Made by a program: the position numbers and the translations under genes | Part shown: piece by piece, positions 7,908 through 15,727 of the stretch | Layout: every line of letters starts with the position of its first letter | How positions within the stretch are numbered: the stretch's first letter is position 1 | NCBI GenBank assembly: GCA_024399615.1 | Contig: JAKSNQ010000018.1 | Coordinates: 1-34,543 of the forward strand | DNA length: 34,543 nt | DNA from: Paludibacteraceae bacterium | GTDB lineage: Bacteria; Bacteroidota; Bacteroidia; Bacteroidales; Paludibacteraceae | Direction of reading: 5' to 3' | The notes under the pieces: model-generated | Seen by the model: only the letters and a program-made list of their open reading frames with translations | Database searches by the model: none | What the model was told of the DNA's origin: nothing

Positions 7908-7937
7908 GGGGGCTCCGGATATTTGTCCGGGACTCCC
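7908..7937 (+). promoter_or_regulatory. Intercistronic hairpin between kbl and tdh
   Basis: Arms 7908-7919 and 7926-7937 pair over 12 positions, with one mismatch and two G-U pairs, around a 6-nt loop. There is no U-tract, so an RNA-processing, stabilising or attenuating role is more likely than termination. Confidence 0.5.
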
Positions 7938-7949
7938 TAACATACAGAT

Positions 7950-8978
7950 ATGAAAGCATTAGTTAAGCGATATGCCGAGCCGGGCATATGGATGGAAGAC
8001 GTTCCAATGCCGGAAGTGGGGCTGAACGATGTGTTGATTAAAGTGAAAAAGGCCGCCATTTGTGGCACCGATTTGCACATGTATAAATGGGATGAGTGGT
8101 CGCAATCACATTGCACACCTCCTTATACGATGGGCCATGAGTTCGTGGGAACGGTAGTGGAAGTTGGGCCTGGCGTGAAGAGCGTTCATGTCGGTGAGCG
8201 TGTCACCGCTGAAGGACATATCGTCTGTGGACATTGTCGCAACTGCCGTCGAGGTTTGGGACATGTCTGCGAAAACAGTCTGTCTGTGGGAATCTTTGGA
8301 AAGGATGGTGCTTTTGCGGAATATGTCACCATTCCGGAGTCGAATATCGTAAAACTGAAAGATTCTATTCCGGATGATTTCGCAGCCATCATGGATCCCT
8401 TTGGGAATGCCACCCATACCGCGTTGGCCTTCCCTTTGTTGGGCGAGGATGTGCTGATTACCGGCGCCGGACTGATTGGCACGATGGCTGCCGGAATATG
8501 CCGATACTCTGGCGCGAAAAATATCGTGGTGACGGATATGAATCCTCTGCGTTTGGATATTGCCAAACGTATGGGCGCTACGGTGACGGTGGATTTGAGT
8601 AAAGGTGAGACTGTTGCTGGGGCGATGGAGCAGTTGGGCATTCGCGGTTTTGACGTTGGACTGGAAATGTCTGGTGCGCCTGCTGCCTTCAACGATATGA
8701 TTGCTCATATGTACAAGGGCTCTAATATTGCACAATTGGGTATATTGCCCAGCGATACGAAAGTGAATTGGAGTGACGTGATTTTCAACGCACTTACCAT
8801 CAAAGGTATTACCGGTCGTCGAATGTGGGAAACCTGGTATCAGATGGAACAGATGCTGCTGGGAGGACTCGATTTATCACCCGTTATCACCCATCATTTT
8901 GCGTTTGAAGACTTCCAAAAGGGCTTTGACGTGATGGTGTCTGGTCAATGTGGAAAGGTGATTTTGAATATCTGTTAG
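7950..8978 (+). CDS. tdh: L-threonine 3-dehydrogenase
   Basis: Zinc-dependent medium-chain dehydrogenase that oxidises L-threonine to 2-amino-3-ketobutyrate with NAD+. At 342 aa it aligns end to end with E. coli Tdh (MKALxK..EPGIWMEDVPMPE). Catalytic zinc ligands are C38 in ICGTD and the GHE of MGHEFVG; structural zinc is held by the four cysteines in CGHCRNCRRGLGHVC; the nucleotide-binding turn is GAGLIGTMAAG. Its product feeds Kbl, encoded immediately upstream, so the pair forms the Tdh-Kbl threonine-to-glycine route. No terminator is seen after the stop; the 156-nt gap to the next gene holds imperfect repeats (CAATAATCGCGT / CAATTATTGCGT at 8983 and 9055) and a weak ACATAAAA/TTTTATGT inverted repeat, but no promoter that fits the consensus well. 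Confidence 0.96.
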   Translation: MKALVKRYAEPGIWMEDVPMPEVGLNDVLIKVKKAAICGTDLHMYKWDEWSQSHCTPPYTMGHEFVGTVVEVGPGVKSVHVGERVTAEGHIVCGHCRNCRRGLGHVCENSLSVGIFGKDGAFAEYVTIPESNIVKLKDSIPDDFAAIMDPFGNATHTALAFPLLGEDVLITGAGLIGTMAAGICRYSGAKNIVVTDMNPLRLDIAKRMGATVTVDLSKGETVAGAMEQLGIRGFDVGLEMSGAPAAFNDMIAHMYKGSNIAQLGILPSDTKVNWSDVIFNALTIKGITGRRMWETWYQMEQMLLGGLDLSPVITHHFAFEDFQKGFDVMVSGQCGKVILNIC

Positions 8979-9134
8979 ACCCAATAATCGCGTTAAAAAG
9001 GCAAAAATGAACATAAAAATGCATGATTTTGGGGCGTTTTATGTAGTTTTGGCTCAATTATTGCGTCTAATGTGGACAAAAAGTATTTTGTCTGATGTGA
9101 AGATTAGTATTAACCAAAATATATTAGTTAAAGT

Positions 9135-12032
9135 ATGAAAAAGATTTTCAGTTTATTGCTCTCTATGTTGAGCGTAACGGCGGTGATGGCGACCGAGTTG
9201 CCAAAGGAACTGCAGCAGTATAAGCTGGATAATGGTCTGACCATCATGCTGTGGGAGGATCATGACCAGCCGGACTGCGAAGGCTATCTGGTTGCAAATG
9301 CCGGTTCAATCGACGAACCTGCTGAATATACCGGTTTGGCTCACTATCTGGAGCATATGCTTTTCAAAGGTACCCAGGAGATTGGTGCTCTGGATTGGGA
9401 GACGGAGAAGCCTTTGTACGACTCGATTATTGCGTTGTACGACGAGTATTCTGACTCTACCGATCCAAAGGTGCGTGAAAAGATTGCTACCCACATCAAT
9501 CAGCTTTCTATGAAGGCTGCGAAAGTAACTGCTACCGATGATTTCTCCAATCTTATGGAGGTGATTGGTGCCGAGGGCGTGAATGCGAACACCGCTTATG
9601 ATCGTACTGTTTACCTCAATAGCTTCCCTGCTGCAGAAATGGAGCGCTGGTTGAAGTTGTTCTCAGACCGTTTGGTCAACCCTGTTTTCCGCTCATTCCA
9701 AGCCGAATTGGAGAACGTGTTTGAGGAGTATAACATGTATTCAAATGATCCTTCGATGAAGATCAGTAATACGCTGTTCGGCAAGATTTATGAGGGCCAC
9801 CCTTATAGTCGTGATATTATCGGTACTCCTGAACACTTGAAGAATCCTCGTCTCAGCAAGATGATTGAGTTCTACGAGACATGGTATGTGCCTAACAATA
9901 TGGCATTAATCATCGTTGGTGACTTTGATGCTGAGGCTACCAAACCGCTGATTGCCAAGTATTTCAATCAGTTTAAGGCTAAGGAACTGCCTGCTCGTAC
10001 GGTTTATCCAGAAGCTGACTATACCGGTAACCCAAAGTTTAGCTATAAGATGGGCTACTACCCACAAGTGGTATGGGCATATAAGGGTATTCCTGCCAAG
10101 CATGAGGATGGTACAACTCTACAATTTGTGGTTTCTCTCTTGTCAAACAACATGCAGACGGGTCTGCTCGATAAGTTGATGTTGGATGGTAAGATTTCAT
10201 CTGTAAGTGCCGGTTTGGATTCTCGTCGTGATCAGGGTCGTATCCTGATTGAGGCTATCCCTTACTACGATATCAATCAGCAGATGTTCGAGAGTGATAA
10301 GGCTACCGAGAAACTGGTGATGACTGAGATCGATAAACTGAAGAATGGTAATATTGAGGATTGGCAGATTGCGGCTGTGAAGAAAGAGTATGACCAGATG
10401 TATAAGATGGTAGATGAGTATTCATCATACAAGATGCAAAATCTGGTACAATGCTTTATCTATGACCTGCCTCTTACTGATATCTTTGAAGAGAATGCCA
10501 AGATTCAGGCGTTGACCAAGGAAGAGATTGCTGCCGTGGCACGCAAGTACTTCAATACCGACCATTTGACCATATCTTTTGACGAGGGTACTATTAAGCC
10601 TAATAGCTTGCCAAAGCCAAAGATTGAGCCTCTTGATCCAATCAAAGGAGCTGAGACTGAATATGCCAAGGCATTTAAGGCAATGCCAAAGGGCGATATA
10701 AAGCACACTTACAACAACTTCAGCGACGTTAAGGTTTCTACCGTTGCCGAGAATTGTAAGTTGCACTATACTGCAAATACCAAGAATGACCTCTTCTCGC
10801 TGACGCTCCGTTATGGTGTAGGTAGCCACAAGATGCCTATGCTTGAGTACGCAGCCGGCTTGATGAATACGGCCGGTACGATGATTGGTAATCTGGACGC
10901 ACAGGCATTCCGTCGTCAATTGGCTGAACTTGGCGGTCAGATTGGATATGGAATCAGCGACAGCTATTTCACCATCCAAATCATGGGTGAGGACAAGAAT
11001 CTCGAGGAAATTTCCAAGTTGGTTAACCAGCAGTTGTTGCAACCAAAGCTTGATCAGGAGCAATTGGACGCTATCAAGGGTTCAGTGTTCTCCAGCCGTT
11101 TGTCTCTGCCTAAGCGCGAGTCTGCTCAAAAGAGTGCGTTGCTCAACTATGCTCTCTATGGCAAGGAGTCACACTATATTGACGTAGTCAATTTTAACGA
11201 CGTATATACCATCTCGCTGCCTCAGGTACAGACTCTCTTGGGTGAGGCACGCAGCTACGCATTGGATGCATTCTACTGTGGTACTCGCTCACAGGAGGAC
11301 GTTGTGAAGGTGCTGCCACTGATCGAGGGTGTTCGCCCATCTGAAGGACTCTTTGTTCACGAGCGTCAGAGCTATGACAAGCCAACCATCCTCTTCTTGC
11401 CTGCTCAGGTACAACAGGCTAGCCTCTACCTCTACTACAACGGCCAGCCTTACGAGGTGTCCAAGGACGTTACAATCGATGCCTTCAACCAGTATTTCTC
11501 AGGCGGTTTCTCTGGCCTTGTAATGAATGAGATTCGTGAGAAGCGCTCAATGGCATACACCGCATATGGTCAGGTTGCTACTCCTCCATTGCCTGGAAAG
11601 AAGGACTACTTCATCGGCTATGTTGGTACTCAGTCAGACAAGGCTGCTGATGCGGTCAGCGTATTCCTTGACCTGCTCAATGATATGCCTGTGGATACGA
11701 CCAAGTTGGATGGTATCCGTACCGGTTTGCGTCAAGCGGCTCAGACTGCAAAGCCTTCGATGCGTAACAAGGCACAGGTGTTTGAGATGTGGCAGAAGAT
11801 GGGCTACAATGATGACCCTGCTCGTATCAATGAGGAAGCCATCAAGAACTTGACCATGGAGCAGATTGTTAACTACTACAATCAGAATGTCAAGGGTCAA
11901 CCTATCACTATTGTGTTGATGGGCGATCCTAAGAAGATTGACATCAAGGCTATCGAAGCCAAGATGGGCTGCAAGGTGACCAAGGTGAGCCCAAGCAAGC
12001 TCTTCGCGCCTTCTCCTATTCTTGATTTATAA
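9135..12032 (+). CDS. Exported M16 family zinc metalloprotease (pitrilysin/insulinase-like)
   Basis: A periplasmic or surface peptidase of 965 aa with a signal peptide (MKKIFSLLLSMLSVTAVMA) and two M16 halves. The N-terminal half has the inverted zinc motif HYLEH (H70, E73, H74), with the third ligand expected in the ENVFEEYNMY segment about 75 residues on. The C-terminal half (from about 540) lacks that motif and has the usual REKRSMAYTAYG segment of the inactive domain. Size matches single-chain M16A/B pitrilysin-type enzymes, which degrade oligopeptides. The gene stands alone and ends in a strong intrinsic terminator at 12085. The codon pattern and base composition look like those of highly expressed neighbours. 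Physiological substrates are unknown. Confidence 0.93.
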   Translation: MKKIFSLLLSMLSVTAVMATELPKELQQYKLDNGLTIMLWEDHDQPDCEGYLVANAGSIDEPAEYTGLAHYLEHMLFKGTQEIGALDWETEKPLYDSIIALYDEYSDSTDPKVREKIATHINQLSMKAAKVTATDDFSNLMEVIGAEGVNANTAYDRTVYLNSFPAAEMERWLKLFSDRLVNPVFRSFQAELENVFEEYNMYSNDPSMKISNTLFGKIYEGHPYSRDIIGTPEHLKNPRLSKMIEFYETWYVPNNMALIIVGDFDAEATKPLIAKYFNQFKAKELPARTVYPEADYTGNPKFSYKMGYYPQVVWAYKGIPAKHEDGTTLQFVVSLLSNNMQTGLLDKLMLDGKISSVSAGLDSRRDQGRILIEAIPYYDINQQMFESDKATEKLVMTEIDKLKNGNIEDWQIAAVKKEYDQMYKMVDEYSSYKMQNLVQCFIYDLPLTDIFEENAKIQALTKEEIAAVARKYFNTDHLTISFDEGTIKPNSLPKPKIEPLDPIKGAETEYAKAFKAMPKGDIKHTYNNFSDVKVSTVAENCKLHYTANTKNDLFSLTLRYGVGSHKMPMLEYAAGLMNTAGTMIGNLDAQAFRRQLAELGGQIGYGISDSYFTIQIMGEDKNLEEISKLVNQQLLQPKLDQEQLDAIKGSVFSSRLSLPKRESAQKSALLNYALYGKESHYIDVVNFNDVYTISLPQVQTLLGEARSYALDAFYCGTRSQEDVVKVLPLIEGVRPSEGLFVHERQSYDKPTILFLPAQVQQASLYLYYNGQPYEVSKDVTIDAFNQYFSGGFSGLVMNEIREKRSMAYTAYGQVATPPLPGKKDYFIGYVGTQSDKAADAVSVFLDLLNDMPVDTTKLDGIRTGLRQAAQTAKPSMRNKAQVFEMWQKMGYNDDPARINEEAIKNLTMEQIVNYYNQNVKGQPITIVLMGDPKKIDIKAIEAKMGCKVTKVSPSKLFAPSPILDL

Positions 12033-12084
12033 TCCTGATATGACATCACAATTGGGTCTATCTACTCAGGTGATGATATGTGCT

Positions 12085-12119
12085 AAAAAATGCTCTTCTA
12101 TGCCGGAAGAGCATTTTTT
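12085..12119 (+). terminator. Rho-independent terminator of the M16 protease gene
   Basis: A perfect 14-bp stem (12085-12098 with 12106-12119), including AAAAAA/TTTTTT ends around TGCTCTTC/GAAGAGCA, with a 7-nt loop and U-tract. It starts 53 nt after the stop codon. Confidence 0.93.
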
Positions 12120-12161
12120 ATGTTCTAATTTTAATAAATGGTTGGCAAAAAGTGGCGAAAG

Positions 12162-12193
12162 TTTGGGTATATCAATTATTTTTTGTACCTTTG
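12162..12193 (+). promoter_or_regulatory. Bacteroidota promoter for the MMPL exporter
   Basis: TTTG (12162-12165), 20 nt with a T-rich end, TACCTTTG (12186-12193). It drives a leader of about 80 nt that contains three TGCGTG repeats and a GCGTGTA/TACACGC inverted repeat. Confidence 0.8.
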
Positions 12194-12280
12194 CAAACTA
12201 TTTTGCGTGAGTATGCGTGTACGCGCCATGCGTGAGGGCAGGCTACACACATACATACACGCTGCAAGGAAAACATTATT

Positions 12281-15200
12281 ATGAGCATTACTACCAAATT
12301 TCATCATACTCTGCTTTACCTGACGCTGGTTCTGACGGTGCTTGCCGCGTTGATGATACCGAAGGTCAATGTCAATAGCGACATGACCAAGTATCTGCCG
12401 GATGACTCTGCGATGAAAGTCGGCGTAGAGGTACTGCAGGAAGAATTTGATGCCGGCAACTTGATGCCTGCCGGTGTAAAGGTGATGGTGCACAATTTGC
12501 CTGCTGATCAGAAAGAGGTGATGGGCAAGGAGTTGGGTGCACTTTGTGGCGTGGAGGCGGTGACGACTCAGTTGTCGACCGACGGACACTATACACTCTA
12601 TAATCTGCAGGTGCCGGACTCGGTTAATATGCTCGTGCTTGCGAGTGAAATTCGTGACCAATACGATAACCAAGAACTTGTTGTGGAGACAACTCAAGAT
12701 GGTGCTACTCCTCCGGTATCAGTAATTGTGATAGCGGCTGTTCTTGTCATTCTTATTTTGGTGGTAATGGGGCAATCTTGGTTGGAACCATTTATTTTTC
12801 TGACCAGTGTGGGTATTGCCGTGTTGCTGAACATGGGTACCAATGCCCTGTTGCCTTCTGTTTCTATCACGACCAATTATATCGGCTCAATTCTTCAATT
12901 GGCACTCTCGCTTGATTTCTCAATTGTCTTGATGAATCGTTTTCGTCAGGAATTGAAGGAAGATCGCTCGACCGTGTCGTCGATGAATCGTGCCATTCGT
13001 CGTGCTGCACGCCCTATTCTCAGTTCGTCGCTGACTACGGTGGTGGGTCTGCTGATGCTGTGCTTCATGCGTCTGAAGATAGGTATGGATATGGGTATCG
13101 TCTTGGCGAAAGGAGTGTTGTGCAGTCTCTTGTGCACGTTCACAGTGTTGCCTTCGTTGCTTATCATGATGCGTCGGCTCATTGAGTCTACGGCCAAGAA
13201 GGCCCCTCTTATTCCTACCAATCGTTTGGGTCGCATTGCCACTGGTCACAAAGTAACGATGGCGCTTCTGGGTGTGGTCATTCTGGGGGCATCCTATTAT
13301 TTCTCGCGACAAACTCCTATCACTTTTTCGACCAAACGTGACAGCCAAATCGAACGAATCTTCCCTGTTCCCAATGCGTTTGTCATGCTCTACAATACGC
13401 CAATCGATGATGTTGCTGCCAAGGAGAATGTTGAGCAGGCTGTCATCAATCTGGCAGGCGAGTTGGAGTCTTGTCCAGAAGTGAAGGCGGTGTTATCGTA
13501 CCCCTCTCTTCTCAAAAATGAGCAGACCGCCGACCAGGCCGTTGATTATCTGAGCTCAATTGCTACACGTTTTTCGGATTTCCTGCCTGCTTCTGCTGAC
13601 TCTACCGTATCGATGGGTGTGGATATGCTGACGCCGGAGACCATGCGCATCGTCTATTATCTGCATTCCGGTGCAGCGGATACTATTCGTTTAACGTTTA
13701 CTCAACTGATGCGTTTTCTTGCTGATGAGGTGCTGAACGACACAACCAATACGATGCTGGCCGGTCAGATTACACCTCAGATGCGAGGACAAGTGGATTT
13801 GCTGAAGGAGTTGCTTGCTGACGATCAGTCGACTACTTTTGTCAAGGCTGTGAAGCGACCACAGCGTCCTGCCAAAACGAAAGTGGCTTCGCATCTTCCG
13901 ACGCAGCATGCCGAAGCAAAGACTTCTGCAAATTCTGTTGATGGTGCAGTTTCGAATATTAGAACGACTGTCGCTTCATCTTCCGAATTCAATACCACGT
14001 CATCATCTGTCGTTACCGGCTCGGAAGCAGAAACGACTCCGACGGTGGTGGACTCCTTGATTTCTGTCAATTTCTTCATGCCAATATTGGCAGAACAGGA
14101 ACCTTCTGATGTGTCTGCCTATCTGCGTAATATTACCGATACGGTCTTGCTTATGACCCCGATGACGGTGAATGAGATGGCTGCTTTTATTGGTTCGTCT
14201 GTGACTCAAACCCGTACAAGTTATAGCATCGGTAAATGCGGTAAGGCTATCTCTCCATATGCCTATGTACATATGTTGCTTGATGACCTTTTCCAGCGTA
14301 AGAACTTGCGTGCTATGGTGTCCAATGATCAGGTGGCTGTCGTCACCCGTATAGGACAATTCATGGATTTGGCTTTCGAGGAGACCCCTCTCTCGGCAGG
14401 ACAAATGGCTGTGCTGCTGCAGGGACATGGCCTGACCTATATGACTGCAGAACATGTTAAGGCGTTGGCTTTTCCTATGGTTATGCCTGTCGTACAACCC
14501 GAGGTGCAGTCCGCAGAAATAGCTTTTGTATCCGATACGACCTTGACGTCTCTCGATTCGCTACGTATGGTTGCGGGTAATCTAATGCCTTCGCTTCCCG
14601 CGATTCCTGCAGTACATCTGGCAGCACAGCCCGTTGAACAACCTCTGAAACCAAAACCACAGCCGGCGACATATATGGCTCCTAAGCCTGTCAAACCGAG
14701 CAAAGAGGAACAGATGGCAGCCACGTTTATGGAACTCAAGGACTCGCGTCGTCCTCTTTCTGCCGAACAGATGGCAAAGGCATTCTCTCGTTTGGGACAG
14801 AAAATCTCACCTACTCAGGTGCATCTTATCTATACCCTGTATGGTACAAAACGATACTACAACGATTCGTTGACGATGACGACAGAGCGACTGCTCTATT
14901 TCGTGACAGACACACTGGCTGTTGACCCGGCATTGGCCCCATTCTTGCCTACTGATATGGCTCAATCGTTGCAGTCCGCACGTGAGGCGCTTGCCAGCGG
15001 TATGTCTATGATGACGACGCCGACTCACGGCCTGTGCGTAGTGATGACAGACCTTCCTGACGAGTCGGAGCAGACCTATCAGTTTGTGGACTATTTGAAG
15101 CAGTTGGCGGACCAAAAACTGGTGGCCGGATATGCGATTATAGGACAAAGTGCAATGTACAACGAGATGCGTGATGGTTTTGGACGCGAGACCTCGGTGG

Positions 15201-15706
15201 TGACTCTTCTCACTATTTTGGCTATTTTCCTGATTGTGGCCGTTTCTTTCCGCTCGTTGGTGATTCCTACCATTTTAATAACCACAGTTTTGTCTGCCGT
15301 TTGGGTGAATGTCATCTTTGCCGGTGTCAACAACAATGGCATGCTCTATCTGGCTTATCTGATTGTGCAGTCTATCCTGATGGGTGCTACGATTGACTAT
15401 GGTATCCTATTTACCAATTACTACAAGGAGTTTCGTAAGCAGATGCCTAAATATGAGGCATGTTTGGCAGCCTATCGTGGCAGTATACCTACCATCATGA
15501 CCTCGGGACTCATTATGGTGGCGGCACCGGGAGTGATGGCGCTGTTGGTTGATGATATCACTATCTCGTCTATTTTAGGCTGTATTGGCATTGGTGCGGG
15601 AATGGCCATTATCCTGATTTTAGTGGTTTTGCCTGCTGTCATTGTCGCTTTGGATCGCTGGGTAGTTCGTCGCAAAAAAACATATGAGTATCAGTCTCAA
15701 GGATAG
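12281..15706 (+). CDS. Large MMPL/RND-superfamily exporter with expanded periplasmic loop
   Basis: A 12-TM proton-driven exporter of the RND/MMPL type, 1141 aa. TM1 is at about 10-28, followed by a periplasmic domain to about 145, then TM2-6 to about 345 with the motif SLDFSIVLMNRFRQEL. The C-terminal TM bundle begins at about residue 970 and has the equivalent GATIDYGILFTNYYKEF, the proton-relay Asp motif of MMPL proteins. The second periplasmic loop is about 590 residues, several times the size seen in short MMPL proteins. It includes a Ser/Thr/Ala-rich linker (about 515-600), a Pro/Lys-rich linker (about 780-806), and recurring P-[LM]-[ST]-x-x-[EQ]-M-A elements at 627, 703 and 825. Substrate unknown; MMPL relatives move lipids or hydrophobic compounds. 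The downstream symporter starts 21 nt after the stop, so they are probably cotranscribed. Confidence 0.88.
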   Translation: MSITTKFHHTLLYLTLVLTVLAALMIPKVNVNSDMTKYLPDDSAMKVGVEVLQEEFDAGNLMPAGVKVMVHNLPADQKEVMGKELGALCGVEAVTTQLSTDGHYTLYNLQVPDSVNMLVLASEIRDQYDNQELVVETTQDGATPPVSVIVIAAVLVILILVVMGQSWLEPFIFLTSVGIAVLLNMGTNALLPSVSITTNYIGSILQLALSLDFSIVLMNRFRQELKEDRSTVSSMNRAIRRAARPILSSSLTTVVGLLMLCFMRLKIGMDMGIVLAKGVLCSLLCTFTVLPSLLIMMRRLIESTAKKAPLIPTNRLGRIATGHKVTMALLGVVILGASYYFSRQTPITFSTKRDSQIERIFPVPNAFVMLYNTPIDDVAAKENVEQAVINLAGELESCPEVKAVLSYPSLLKNEQTADQAVDYLSSIATRFSDFLPASADSTVSMGVDMLTPETMRIVYYLHSGAADTIRLTFTQLMRFLADEVLNDTTNTMLAGQITPQMRGQVDLLKELLADDQSTTFVKAVKRPQRPAKTKVASHLPTQHAEAKTSANSVDGAVSNIRTTVASSSEFNTTSSSVVTGSEAETTPTVVDSLISVNFFMPILAEQEPSDVSAYLRNITDTVLLMTPMTVNEMAAFIGSSVTQTRTSYSIGKCGKAISPYAYVHMLLDDLFQRKNLRAMVSNDQVAVVTRIGQFMDLAFEETPLSAGQMAVLLQGHGLTYMTAEHVKALAFPMVMPVVQPEVQSAEIAFVSDTTLTSLDSLRMVAGNLMPSLPAIPAVHLAAQPVEQPLKPKPQPATYMAPKPVKPSKEEQMAATFMELKDSRRPLSAEQMAKAFSRLGQKISPTQVHLIYTLYGTKRYYNDSLTMTTERLLYFVTDTLAVDPALAPFLPTDMAQSLQSAREALASGMSMMTTPTHGLCVVMTDLPDESEQTYQFVDYLKQLADQKLVAGYAIIGQSAMYNEMRDGFGRETSVVTLLTILAIFLIVAVSFRSLVIPTILITTVLSAVWVNVIFAGVNNNGMLYLAYLIVQSILMGATIDYGILFTNYYKEFRKQMPKYEACLAAYRGSIPTIMTSGLIMVAAPGVMALLVDDITISSILGCIGIGAGMAIILILVVLPAVIVALDRWVVRRKKTYEYQSQG

Positions 15707-15727
15707 GTACTCAAAAGAAAAAACAAC

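Noticed and set aside
9044..9090. Promoter for the M16 protease gene
   Set aside because: TAGTTTTG at 9044 has no -33 box at the right distance, and ATTG-N20-TATTTTGT at 9060-9091 misses the -7 consensus. Neither is good enough to list.
12372..12596. Possible gene on the minus strand inside the MMPL gene
   Set aside because: Falls entirely inside a well-supported coding region and has no start signal or family resemblance.
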